The position numbers were made by a program, and so were the translations under genes. A DNA stretch of 64,000 nucleotides from Saccharomycopsis phalli (lineage: Eukaryota > Ascomycota > Saccharomycetes > Ascoideales > Saccharomycopsidaceae). The DNA lies in the NCBI GenBank assembly GCA_020342235.1, contig CP073214.1, positions 806,001-870,000 on the forward strand, read 5' to 3'. The notes below the pieces were generated by a model that saw only the letters and a list, made by a program, of their open reading frames with translations, had not been told where the DNA came from and ran no database searches. Each line of letters begins with the position of its first letter. Within the stretch, counting starts at the first letter, position 1. Of the stretch, positions 20,134-28,849 are shown one piece after another.

Positions 20134-20750
20134 TAGTTAAAATGTTACGCAAATGAAATAAGCAAAACACGATACAGCCAGCCCCTGAATACATAGTACC
20201 TTAGAGCACGTGAACATACGAAGAGTCGACCCATATCAATTATTCTACAAATGCAACTGTTTAAACAAACTACGAAATGTTCGCAACATGGTTTTACCCA
20301 AATACTCATTAGCCAACGGCCGAACATAGCGTTCAGGAATATGATGCGCGGAATACAATGAACTCGATCAAAAGTGCTTACAGCCTGAGCTGTAAACTCC
20401 AATGAGAATTCAAATCCCATTATTTTATAATCTGTCGGCTGAGCTCCCCTATCTCATACAAAGACGTTACAACTATCGCTCAACCTCATTACTGAAGGAC
20501 CAACAGCTATAACAATTCGATTGCCTCGCGAGAGCCGATCTGCTACAAAAAGCAACCACTACTAATATGAATATCAAGCAAAAAGCCATATAACTCATAC
20601 CAGTAGGGAGCTTGTTTATAACACAGATTAATTGTGGAAAATGAATAAAAAAAAAATTTCTTATATAGTAGATATTTACCCGGACACACACGGGCTTCTA
20701 CCAAACATGCACACCTGACCACCATCATATAATAGTGCTATATATATATC
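20134..20750. promoter_or_regulatory. Divergent spacer upstream of the spliced unknown gene
   Basis: 617 bp with no credible gene. It contains a CACGTG box (20207-20212), a Reb1-type TTACCCGG (20676-20683) 67 nt before the ATG at 20751, and a poly(A) tract near 20647-20656. A TATATATATA run directly precedes the start codon. It probably serves both flanking genes. Confidence 0.45.
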
Positions 20751-22328
20751 ATGTCTAGTAAGTAGCAAAAAGGTTTTGAGTTATATGACTAACAAGAAGA
20801 AACAAGGCCAAAGAAAAAAGCCAATGAGCTTAACGAATTGGGTAGTGCTGAAGAGTTGCTCAACAAAGGCACAGAAGAAGAAGAATCCGGAGAGAGATTT
20901 ACGTTATCTGATCTTTCCAAGTCTTTGAGATCGTATCAGAAGGCCTATGAGTATTATATACGCGCTAGTGAGCTTTCCATTGACCGCACATTGCTTGATG
21001 CTAGGTACAATGCTAGCAGATTAGTGTATCATGTATATAATCTGTTCTTTAAAGATGGAGTGGTGGACATTACCCTGGACTTGAAGAGTGTTAATAATGT
21101 GCTTAGCAGCCCTAATCTGATAGTCCAAACTATTCCCGAGATTTTATTGATACATGAACAAGTGATTGATACATATGGAAATATGGGTATATCCCGAGAT
21201 GAATATTTTCCGTGGGATTTATGGTATAACACTTGTTTAGTATACACTGAGTTAGTTGAAGACTCCGATGATAATAATGTCACTAATGAGAGATTCCAGT
21301 ATTACTGCACTAGGGCCATTAGTTTGTTTCAGGATATTTTTGATTATCAAGTACGCAAACTTCGAGAAGATATTCAAGGAGAAGCGCAACATGAGGACGA
21401 CTCTGATGAGGGGGAACATCTGCATGAGCTGGAAAATGAAGATATGGAGTTTCAGGCAGAAAGCTCAATTGTGCCATCTACGATTCTTGAAACTATTGTT
21501 GCTGCGTATTTATTGGTTCAAGGTGCCTTTGAGACGTCAAATTTGAACGATAAGTATAAGGAAGGTTCCTTAAGACAGTTCCTCAATGAGTTTATTGAAA
21601 AAGTGGAGGTCATAGCTAATTCTTTGTTTGACCAGTTTTCTTGTGCTGAAGACGAATACTATCAATTAGACGAGAACGAGGTGCATAATTATTACATGGC
21701 CAAAACTGCCATCCAGGGTCTCCAAGCACAGAATTTGGAATCTTTGATGAGCATTTGGGAAGTTAGTTTGTCTTCGATCAACACTACTTACCCCGAAACA
21801 TATCTGTTAGTTGCGGACAACTTCCAGAATTTTGTGGATCGGGAAAACCTTAATGACGATGATCACTGGAAATCGCTAACCACTATCAGCAATTACTACA
21901 AGAAATCGCATGACGGGTATGCTGAGAAGCTCAAGATTACGCAACAAAAATCGTTGAAAGACCCCAACAACAGCGTTGATATAGCACCTATTGTTTCGCA
22001 GTTGGCCTCCATTCTGATGTACAGGGCAGATATTGACACCATCCGAGGATCAAAGAAGTTTGAGTACAAAAATCTTGGAGAGGTGTTGACTAAAAACCGA
22101 AATATTTTTTTGAAAAATGCCCTCAACTACTTGAATTTCAACTGTGGGCTACGGGAAACCATCTTCGATAGACTCAAGCGTCGACAGCTACGATTTCAGG
22201 TCTTGGTGAGACAGTACTGTCTCGGTCTTGTGGAAAACATCAAGGCTGCCAACCAAAATGAACAGCGGTTGATAAAGGCGGAGATGAGCGAGTTCAAGGA
22301 ACTTGATGTTTACCAGTATATAGCATAA
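20751..22328 (+). CDS. Unrecognised protein, TPR-like, probable 5' intron
   Basis: The main frame has no in-frame ATG at its 5' end: reading back from 20838 (a TTG), it stays open to 20793 and then meets a stop. A start ATG TCT A at 20751-20757 is followed at once by the donor GTAAGT, a branch-like GACTAAC (20787-20793) and AAG acceptors. Splicing 20758-20820 joins in frame and gives MSTNELNELGSAEELL; acceptors at 20796 and 20799 are also in phase. The protein (about 504 residues) begins with paired helices like a TPR (SLRSYQKAYEYYIRASEL), has an acidic linker near residue 200, and is otherwise helical. I do not recognise a named family; a TPR chaperone or adaptor role is only a guess. Confidence 0.7.
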
Positions 22329-22344
22329 ATGCATGCATTAGTCC

Positions 22345-22992
22345 CTACACCTGCTTAGCCACGGTTATAGCCACTTTGCAAATACCCTTGATGACGTCTG
22401 TAATGAGCCAATAAGGCACTGCGCTTTCCGCGTCGTTCTCCACGGCGATGTCCAAGTGTTCCAACTCCTCATCTCTAAACTTGCTAATCGTGGCCTTCAA
22501 ATCAGACATCTCCTCGGTATCAGGAAACTCATTCGTCAAATGGCGCAACTGTTCATTGTAATGTCCACCAATCACCGTCTCAACGGCAACAGTGCAAGCC
22601 ATGGCAGCCTCCTTGGAGATACTTCCAGTGATGTATCCAATTCCTATAGCACCGACTTTCCAGAATGGGGTCAATATCGATGGTCGTACACGATGTATAG
22701 TTTGTAATCGGTTAAAAGTGTTGTGGTGAACGACTTCCTGTTCCCACATGTGCTGCAAAACAGGCTTTAGGTGTGGATTCTTCGACACAAGCGCATACAT
22801 CTGGCCCTGGTAGATATAATTGGCACCCAACTCTCCGGCCTGATCCACTCTAATGACCGACTCTAAATAGTTTTTTTGCGAGGCAGTCAAAGGCGCGGCC
22901 CTGGCAGCAGCTTCGGCTAGCTTCTCCTTTTTGGAATTGGCCACTTGCTGGGAAATTCGGCTCAATGTTGAAAACTTGGTTCTAGCCGACAT
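22345..22992 (-). CDS. COQ7: 5-demethoxyubiquinone hydroxylase Coq7
   Basis: About 215 residues from the ATG at 22992 (MSARTKFSTLSRIS); the frame opens upstream only at a TTG. The N-terminus is a basic mitochondrial presequence. The di-iron four-helix domain shows the ligands in RVDQAGELGA, QEVVHHNTF, VAVETVIGGHYNEQL and FRDEELEHLDIAVE. Coq7/Cat5 performs the penultimate step of coenzyme Q synthesis on the matrix side of the inner membrane. Saccharomyces Coq7 has 233 residues. It is divergent from RIM1, another mitochondrial gene, over a 116-bp promoter with a CCAAT box. Confidence 0.95.
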   Translation of the reverse strand: MSARTKFSTLSRISQQVANSKKEKLAEAAARAAPLTASQKNYLESVIRVDQAGELGANYIYQGQMYALVSKNPHLKPVLQHMWEQEVVHHNTFNRLQTIHRVRPSILTPFWKVGAIGIGYITGSISKEAAMACTVAVETVIGGHYNEQLRHLTNEFPDTEEMSDLKATISKFRDEELEHLDIAVENDAESAVPYWLITDVIKGICKVAITVAKQV

Positions 22993-23033
22993 GTTTAAGA
23001 GAATATTACCCAAGGCACAAGATCCCTCTTCCC

Positions 23034-23038
23034 ATTGG
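23034..23038 (-). promoter_or_regulatory. CCAAT box in COQ7/RIM1 divergent promoter
   Basis: ATTGG on the plus strand, CCAAT on the minus strand, lies between the two start codons (22992 and 23109). CCAAT boxes are bound by the Hap2/3/5 complex, which controls respiratory genes. The match is short, so it could be chance. Confidence 0.4.
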
Positions 23039-23108
23039 ACCAGCGCCCGTAACCATTTGGTATTTTTCAAGTTTGCAAAATGATGTGTTAGTACTTGTCC
23101 TATACAAC

Positions 23109-23516
23109 ATGTTTCGTCAATTAGTTAACACAAGAGTCGTTGCCATGCCATTGGCTAAAAGAAATTCGTCGACATTCGCCAGAGTCACTATTCTTGGCCG
23201 TGTCGGCCAGGACCCAGTCGCTGAAAAGACTGCTGGTGATAAGGAGTTTTTCAAGTACTCAATCGCGACTAGCCCAAACAAGGACGCCCCTCCATCTTGG
23301 TGGAACATTGCGGTATTTGGAGACAAGCAAAAGGAGTTTACCGCGAATTTTGTCAAGAAGGGGTCTTTAGTATACGTTGGAGGTAATATTGTCAACAACA
23401 AGTACGAGAAGCCGGATGGAACTACTGGCTATGCCACTAACATTTACCAAACTTCCATTGACATTGTTAGAAACCCATACAACCCGGAAGGCCAAGCTGA
23501 AGAAGGTGAACATTAA
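23109..23516 (+). CDS. RIM1: Mitochondrial single-stranded DNA-binding protein
   Basis: 135 residues from the ATG at 23109 (MFRQLVNTRVVAM), the same length as Saccharomyces Rim1. A short presequence precedes an SSB-type OB fold: FARVTILGRVGQDP, FFKYSIATS, WWNIAVFGDKQKEF, KKGSLVYVGGNI. Rim1 coats single-stranded mitochondrial DNA and works with the mtDNA helicase. Saccharomyces RIM1 has an intron; none is seen here, and the frame is continuous. The C-terminus is acidic as in other SSBs. Confidence 0.94.
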   Translation: MFRQLVNTRVVAMPLAKRNSSTFARVTILGRVGQDPVAEKTAGDKEFFKYSIATSPNKDAPPSWWNIAVFGDKQKEFTANFVKKGSLVYVGGNIVNNKYEKPDGTTGYATNIYQTSIDIVRNPYNPEGQAEEGEH

Positions 23517-23622
23517 ACGGGTTTTCGTGTATTTTATTCCGAATTGCTACATATTTCTTATATATTTGGTAAACGTCAGTGTAAACTAGCCCCTGTAGAT
23601 GTCTATCCATGGTGAAACGTGA

Positions 23623-23630
23623 CCGGGTAA
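23623..23630. promoter_or_regulatory. Reb1-type site upstream of MMF1
   Basis: CCGGGTAA (reverse of TTACCCGG) stands 44 nt before the ATG at 23675. It falls inside the longer frame from the ATG at 23609, which supports the downstream start. Confidence 0.4.
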
Positions 23631-23674
23631 CCCTATACTCCTGGTATGCTCGAAAACCAAGACACACTAGTCTG

Positions 23675-24121
23675 ATGTCGTCTCGTTTTTCAAAGTCATC
23701 TCGTCTTATCATGTCCAGAGCCAGTTCATCCCTTACCCCCGTTTTTGCTGCCAATGGTGCTCCTCCAGCTGCACCATACTCTCCGGGGATGAGAGTTGGT
23801 AACTTGTTGTACCTTTCTGGACAAGTCCCAATGACCGCCGATGGGAAGATGGTGGAGGGCTCAATCACCGACAAGACAAAGCAAGTCTTCAAGAATCTTG
23901 AAACTCTCTTGACTGCCGGCAACACCAGCTTGAACAAGGTGGTCAAGGTCAACATTTTCCTCACTGACATGGCTGACTTCAAGGAGTTCAATGCCATTTA
24001 TGGCCAATATTTCACCACCCACAAGCCAGCTAGATCCTGTGTTGCCGTTAAGGAGCTTCCATTGGGTGCTGAGGTTGAAATTGAGCTTGTTGCGCTTGTC
24101 GAGGACGATTCTAAGATCTAG
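23675..24121 (+). CDS. MMF1: RidA/YjgF-family enamine/imine deaminase, mitochondrial
   Basis: 148 residues from the ATG at 23675 (MSSRFSKSSRLIMSRASS), close to Saccharomyces Mmf1 (145); another ATG at 23609 would add 22 residues. The basic N-terminus suggests mitochondrial import. The Rid core is clear: AAPYSPGMRVGNLLYLSGQ, VFKNLETLL, VVKVNIFLTDMADF and HKPARSCVAVKELPLGAEVEIE, which includes the catalytic Arg. These proteins hydrolyse reactive 2-aminoacrylate-type intermediates and protect branched-chain amino-acid metabolism. The cytosolic paralogue Hmf1 has the same core, so compartment rests on the presequence. Confidence 0.88.
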   Translation: MSSRFSKSSRLIMSRASSSLTPVFAANGAPPAAPYSPGMRVGNLLYLSGQVPMTADGKMVEGSITDKTKQVFKNLETLLTAGNTSLNKVVKVNIFLTDMADFKEFNAIYGQYFTTHKPARSCVAVKELPLGAEVEIELVALVEDDSKI

Positions 24122-24212
24122 TTTAGTAGAATGAATGAATGTATCCATTTTGTAATCGTAACATGGTCTCTCTCTCTCTTTCTCCAAGTATCACCATCAG
24201 CACCACACTAAT

Positions 24213-24218
24213 CACGTG
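24213..24218. promoter_or_regulatory. CACGTG box upstream of TFB3
   Basis: CACGTG within the perfect palindrome ATCACGTGAT ends 61 nt before the TFB3 ATG. It belongs to the set of similarly placed Cbf1-type boxes in this window. Confidence 0.5.
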
Positions 24219-24279
24219 ATATCATCACGCGGGCACATAACGTGGCGTTCAAGGTTTCTCATCCATACTCTAGAAAGCA

Positions 24280-25278
24280 ATGGCAAAGGTAGGCCTGGTA
24301 GACTATGCTGATGATTTATCAAATGATGTTTGTCCCATATGCAAGACAGACAAGTATCTCAACTCCAACATGACGTTTTTGATAAATCCCGAGTGTTATC
24401 ACAAGATGTGCAATTCGTGTGTGGATAGAATCTTTTCTCTAGGACCTACAAAGTGCCCGTATCCTGACTGTGAGAAGGTGCTCAGGAAGCAAAAATTCAA
24501 GGAGCAGCAATTTGAAGACATACGCGTTGAGAAGGAGATAGATGTGAGGAGCAGGATTATGAGTATCTTCAACAAGTCAGAGGATGATTTCAAGACGTTG
24601 GAGGAGTATAACGCTTACTTGGAAAAGGTGGAGCTGGTAATTTTCAATTTATTAAATGACATTGACACGAAGGAAACTGAGGATTATATTGCCAAGTACA
24701 AGCATGATAATCAGCGCTCAATTCACCAGAATAACATCAATATCCAGAAGCAGGAAGAGCATTTTATCAAAGCCGAAAAACAGAAGCAGATCATTAATGA
24801 AAAGAAGAAGAAACTTGGATTGCAGTTAATTCGTGAGATCAGGGAGGAGGAGAAAAATACCAAGCAGCAGATCACCAACGGATTGCTCAACTCTACGTTA
24901 TCTTCGCAGACCGTGATTGAAAATGCGACTAGAAACTTGTTGAAACAGACGTATGCTCGCAGAAAGAAGTTTGAGATGGAGACAAAGGCATTGCATGACC
25001 AGATCACATCCCAGGACGATTTGGAGTTGTTGACATCCTCTGGTAGATTGAAGAACAGAAAAACTGCAAAGAAATTATCACCGTTTACGCCATTTAATGG
25101 TGACAGAGATTTGAACACTGGTTATTCTGTTGAGACCGAATATTTCGACCCGCATCTTGACAAGTTGCTCTCGGACAAGCAATACTTGGCCGGGGGTATA
25201 CGTGTGGAGCAAATATACGAAAAGAGTTTGTTTGAGGCATTCATGGGTTTAGAATGCTTTATCATGGACGAAAAATAA
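24280..25278 (+). CDS. TFB3: TFIIH/CAK assembly subunit Tfb3 (MAT1)
   Basis: 332 residues against 321 in Saccharomyces. An N-terminal C3HC4 RING (CPICKTDKYL ... CYHKMCNSCVDRIF ... CPYPDC) is followed by the MAT1 helical region (EKEIDVRSRIMSIFNKSEDDF) and a long charged coiled coil. Tfb3 tethers the kinase Kin28-Ccl1 to core TFIIH for transcription initiation and repair. Start at the ATG after a CACGTG-bearing promoter; no intron is seen. Confidence 0.96.
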   Translation: MAKVGLVDYADDLSNDVCPICKTDKYLNSNMTFLINPECYHKMCNSCVDRIFSLGPTKCPYPDCEKVLRKQKFKEQQFEDIRVEKEIDVRSRIMSIFNKSEDDFKTLEEYNAYLEKVELVIFNLLNDIDTKETEDYIAKYKHDNQRSIHQNNINIQKQEEHFIKAEKQKQIINEKKKKLGLQLIREIREEEKNTKQQITNGLLNSTLSSQTVIENATRNLLKQTYARRKKFEMETKALHDQITSQDDLELLTSSGRLKNRKTAKKLSPFTPFNGDRDLNTGYSVETEYFDPHLDKLLSDKQYLAGGIRVEQIYEKSLFEAFMGLECFIMDEK

Positions 25279-25726
25279 ACTAAGGCAGGTGATGATGGCC
25301 TTGGGAACGTTGGTCTACCTGAGTAGTGCTTGTATACCAATCGAGAATGTTTGGTCTTGAACTAGGACAAATTTATAGAGTAGTCAATCTTACGAGTTAC
25401 ATGTAATGTTCAGATAGTAATAAAAGAGTCTGATGTGTGTAGTGTAGCAACATTAAAAAAAAAATACATAAACTTTATATTTTAGTAATCTCTTGACTCG
25501 GCAAGGCACTATTTGCCTAGCATCTCTTCTCCACTGCCGTTCATACATCCTTATCTACTACGGACAACCTAAAAAAACATGACCTCATATTAATTGACAA
25601 TAAATACGCCGCACAGTTCCTTGATAAATATTTCACCGGTTTTCCTAAACGGCCCAAACTTCCTATTACTCCGCACACGTGACGGTATTTTGCTGTTATC
25701 GTGACTAGCTAGGTTTCTTAATCACC
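25279..25726. promoter_or_regulatory. Spacer TFB3-AMD1 with CACGTG box
   Basis: 448 bp without a gene. It contains a poly(A) run near 25454-25464 and a CACGTGAC box at 25676-25683 that ends about 45 nt before the AMD1 ATG. Nothing else stands out. Confidence 0.5.
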
Positions 25727-27946
25727 ATGGAAGTTGCAAGTGATTATTCTGATGATGAGGTTAGCTCTCGTCGTGAAATTGTGATTGGGTCTGGTCACGA
25801 CTCCCTTGAATCTGATAATCATTCCCTATTGGATGATAACGATCATGTCTTGAGTGCCAATTACTCCTATAATGAGGATAAGATGATGCACGCACATGAT
25901 GCCAAGTTGAGGGCAGTTGGCCACAACACAAACCAGGCTCCAGCCAAGATCTCTCGACGGTCTTCTGTCGAATTCCATTTACCTCCGCCTCCTCCAAGAT
26001 CACCGGTTCTTCATCGATTAAATCCCCCAGAGCCGCCAGTATTACCTACTACTGGGTATAAGACTGCAGATGCGAGCTTCGATGACTCACCGGTTTCTCC
26101 GGAAACAATTGAAATATTGAAGGATCTCAAGGCAGCCTTAGATCTTAGAGAAAAGTACCAATTGTTGTCCTTCCAGCGGGACTTTCAGAACCCAAAGAAC
26201 AAGGACTCATGGCAGATTTACCCACCACCTCCACATAGGGCATGGGATTCAGAGGCAAAAAAGTTCAATGAGAATCAGCCAGAAATGTTGTTTGATAGAG
26301 AAGCGTTTGACTATGAGCTGATTGAAATTCCCGGCGAAGATGACTCGTTTGACTTTGAGCTTGATCACACTGGCGTGTACCAAGTTAGTTCTGAGGGTAA
26401 GCCTTTGGTGACTATTCCTACACTCAGAGAGTATTATATGGACTTGGAGCAAATCATTTCTTTCTCTTCCGACGGACCGGCCAAGTCTTTTTGCTTCAAG
26501 CGTCTCCAGTACTTAGAAGCCAAGTGGAACTTATACGCGTTGCTCAACGAGTACCTGGAGACTTCTGCTTCCAAAGCAAACCCTCATAGAGATTTCTACA
26601 ATGTTAGAAAAGTCGATACACACGTCCATCACTCTGCATGTATGAACCAAAAGCATTTACTCCGATTTATCAAAAAGAAGATTAGAGACAACAGCGACGA
26701 GATTGTCATTTACAGAGATAATAAATACCTCTCCTTGGAACAGGTCTTTCACTCTTTAAAGTTGACTGCTTACGACTTGAGTATTGACAGCTTGGATATG
26801 CACGCGCATAAAGATACATTCCATCGTTTTGATAAATTCAACTTAAAGTATAACCCAATTGGAGAGTCTCGTTTGAGAGAGATCTTTTTAAAAACTGATA
26901 ATTTCATAAAGGGTCAGTTTTTGGCAGAAATCACTAACGAGGTATTCAGCGACTTGGAACAGTCCAAGTATCAGATGGCAGAGTATCGGATATCCATATA
27001 TGGAAGATCGCAAGACGAATGGGAGAAGTTGGCTGCATGGATTGTTGATAACAAGGTTATCTCTCACAATGTCAGATGGTTGATTCAAGTTCCTAGATTG
27101 TATGACATTTACAAGAAGAGTAAATCGATTGAAAACTTTGAGGACATTATTCGAAATTTGTTTCAGCCATTATTCGAGGCCACCAAAAACCCAAAGAAAT
27201 ATCCCAAGATTCACATATTCTTGCAAAGAGTCATTGGTTTCGATTCTGTTGATGATGAATCAAAAATTGACCGGCGAATTCACAAAAAGTTTCCTGCAGC
27301 TAATGACTGGAACTTTGACCAAAACCCTCCTTACTCATATTATTTGTACTATTTGTACGCAAATATCTGCTCGTTGAACCATATTCGTGCCAAGCGAAAC
27401 TTCAATACCTTTGTTCTTCGACCACATTGTGGTGAGGCTGGTGACCCCGAACATTTGTGTTCAGCTTTTCTTGTAGCTGAAGGGATTTCACACGGAATAT
27501 TATTGAGAAAATTGCCAGTTGTTCAATTCCTCTATTACTTGGATCAAATTGGCATTGCCATGTCTCCATTATCTAACAATGCCTTGTTCTTGACTTACGA
27601 TAAGAATCCTTTCCCTACTTATTTCAAAAGAGGGTTGAACATTTCATTATCTACTGATGATCCTTTGCAATTCAGTTACACCAAGGAACCATTAATTGAG
27701 GAGTACTCTGTGGCAGCTCAAATTTACAAGTTTTCCAATGTCGACATGTGTGAGTTAGCAAGAAATTCCGTGTTGCAAAGTGGATTTGAGAATCAATTGA
27801 AGAAGAAATGGATTTCAGAAAATGTTGGCAAGCCAGGTCCCGAAGGAAACGACTTGGAGAAGACCAATGTCCCTGATATTCGATTAGCATACCGAAATGA
27901 CATTTTGCAGAATGAGAAGGATTTGATTAATAAATATACAACATGA
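25727..27946 (+). CDS. AMD1: AMP deaminase
   Basis: 739 residues. The C-terminal two-thirds form the metal-dependent deaminase barrel: zinc-binding DTHVHHSACMN near residue 300, KFNLKYNPIGESRLREIFLK, LRPHCGEAGDPEHL and the signature LSTDDPLQF near residue 645. The N-terminus is variable and acidic with a proline run (PPPPPRSP). The enzyme converts AMP to IMP and balances adenylate and guanylate pools. Slightly shorter than Saccharomyces Amd1 (810), mainly at the N-terminus. Confidence 0.97.
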   Translation: MEVASDYSDDEVSSRREIVIGSGHDSLESDNHSLLDDNDHVLSANYSYNEDKMMHAHDAKLRAVGHNTNQAPAKISRRSSVEFHLPPPPPRSPVLHRLNPPEPPVLPTTGYKTADASFDDSPVSPETIEILKDLKAALDLREKYQLLSFQRDFQNPKNKDSWQIYPPPPHRAWDSEAKKFNENQPEMLFDREAFDYELIEIPGEDDSFDFELDHTGVYQVSSEGKPLVTIPTLREYYMDLEQIISFSSDGPAKSFCFKRLQYLEAKWNLYALLNEYLETSASKANPHRDFYNVRKVDTHVHHSACMNQKHLLRFIKKKIRDNSDEIVIYRDNKYLSLEQVFHSLKLTAYDLSIDSLDMHAHKDTFHRFDKFNLKYNPIGESRLREIFLKTDNFIKGQFLAEITNEVFSDLEQSKYQMAEYRISIYGRSQDEWEKLAAWIVDNKVISHNVRWLIQVPRLYDIYKKSKSIENFEDIIRNLFQPLFEATKNPKKYPKIHIFLQRVIGFDSVDDESKIDRRIHKKFPAANDWNFDQNPPYSYYLYYLYANICSLNHIRAKRNFNTFVLRPHCGEAGDPEHLCSAFLVAEGISHGILLRKLPVVQFLYYLDQIGIAMSPLSNNALFLTYDKNPFPTYFKRGLNISLSTDDPLQFSYTKEPLIEEYSVAAQIYKFSNVDMCELARNSVLQSGFENQLKKKWISENVGKPGPEGNDLEKTNVPDIRLAYRNDILQNEKDLINKYTT

Positions 27947-28013
27947 AACATCAGATAAGATCACATATACAACTACTGCAGTTATTATATAAATGCTCAA
28001 TATATACAATGCA

Positions 28014-28724
28014 CTACCAACCGTATTTCTTGTCTCTGAGTTTTTTATTGGATTTCTCGTTGTTGAATTTCTCAGACAATAGGTCTTTACTATCATTGGC
28101 ATACTTTATCAAGGAGGACAATTGGTTCTTCCCATGGGCATTGTATGTCTTGAGCATAGCATCAGGCTCAAGTGACTTGGATTCAAGCAGCTTATTAGAA
28201 TTGTAAAAGTCGTTCACATTAAATTCTATTATCTTTTTGCTGCTTGGTTGGCTTGTATTTTCGTCAGACTCATTAGTTAAACTTGGCCCGCTGGAGGATA
28301 GATTCATGGGTTGCGGCTTAAGCCTGATCTCTTTACCCTCTGGGAACAAGAGTTTTTTATCCAACTTGAGCTCGTCATTATTGTCATGGGCCGGCTTTGC
28401 ACCGACTTTGACCTTGGCTTTATTTTTTCGTGCTAGTGAGCTGGGTATAAATGAGAGCTTCACACTCTCATCTACAGGTTGAATGGTAGGCATATGTGCC
28501 CCTAGTAATATGCTTGAACTATTGAATTGATTTTTAATAGCACTTCCCAATACCTTACTCGAGCCTTTCTTTATAGGCTGAACAGGCTCGCTAAGGAAGG
28601 CCAATACGCTGTCCTCCGCAATTGGCTTGTTTTCGACTTGTGGCTTCTCGACTTTTGGCTTCTTTGTGGCTGGCTCAGAGTCGCTCTCTGAATCTGATGA
28701 CCCATACTGCACTAAATTATTCAT
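28014..28724 (-). CDS. PRCC-family protein (spliceosome-associated)
   Basis: 236 residues from the ATG at 28724 (MNNLVQYGSSDSESD); the longer frame begins outside. PRCC proteins share an N-terminal hydrophobic start followed by an acidic Ser/Asp run, a disordered middle, and a conserved C-terminal helix ending in KYG plus an aromatic residue. All are present here: the C-terminus reads NQLSSLIKYANDSKDLLSEK ... LRDKKYGW. Human PRCC associates with the spliceosome and binds MAD2B; the fungal role is little known, and Saccharomyces has no obvious counterpart. The gene is divergent from the cysteine synthase over 125 bp. Confidence 0.7.
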   Translation of the reverse strand: MNNLVQYGSSDSESDSEPATKKPKVEKPQVENKPIAEDSVLAFLSEPVQPIKKGSSKVLGSAIKNQFNSSSILLGAHMPTIQPVDESVKLSFIPSSLARKNKAKVKVGAKPAHDNNDELKLDKKLLFPEGKEIRLKPQPMNLSSSGPSLTNESDENTSQPSSKKIIEFNVNDFYNSNKLLESKSLEPDAMLKTYNAHGKNQLSSLIKYANDSKDLLSEKFNNEKSNKKLRDKKYGW

Positions 28725-28849
28725 TCTATATTCTTTTGTCCTGTGTGTAGGCAATAAAAGCGCACTTGTCAATTGCAATTTCTGCTCACATGGAACCATA
28801 AAAACGGAGCTCAAGCACCTGCAGAACATTTTCTTGAGACGAGCAAAGC

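Noticed and set aside
20145-20420. 91-codon minus-strand frame
   Set aside because: Cys- and aromatic-rich with no family match; it lies in a promoter region and has poor coding character.
23609-23674. N-terminal extension of Mmf1
   Set aside because: The downstream ATG gives the normal family length and its own basic presequence, and a Reb1-type site falls in the extension.
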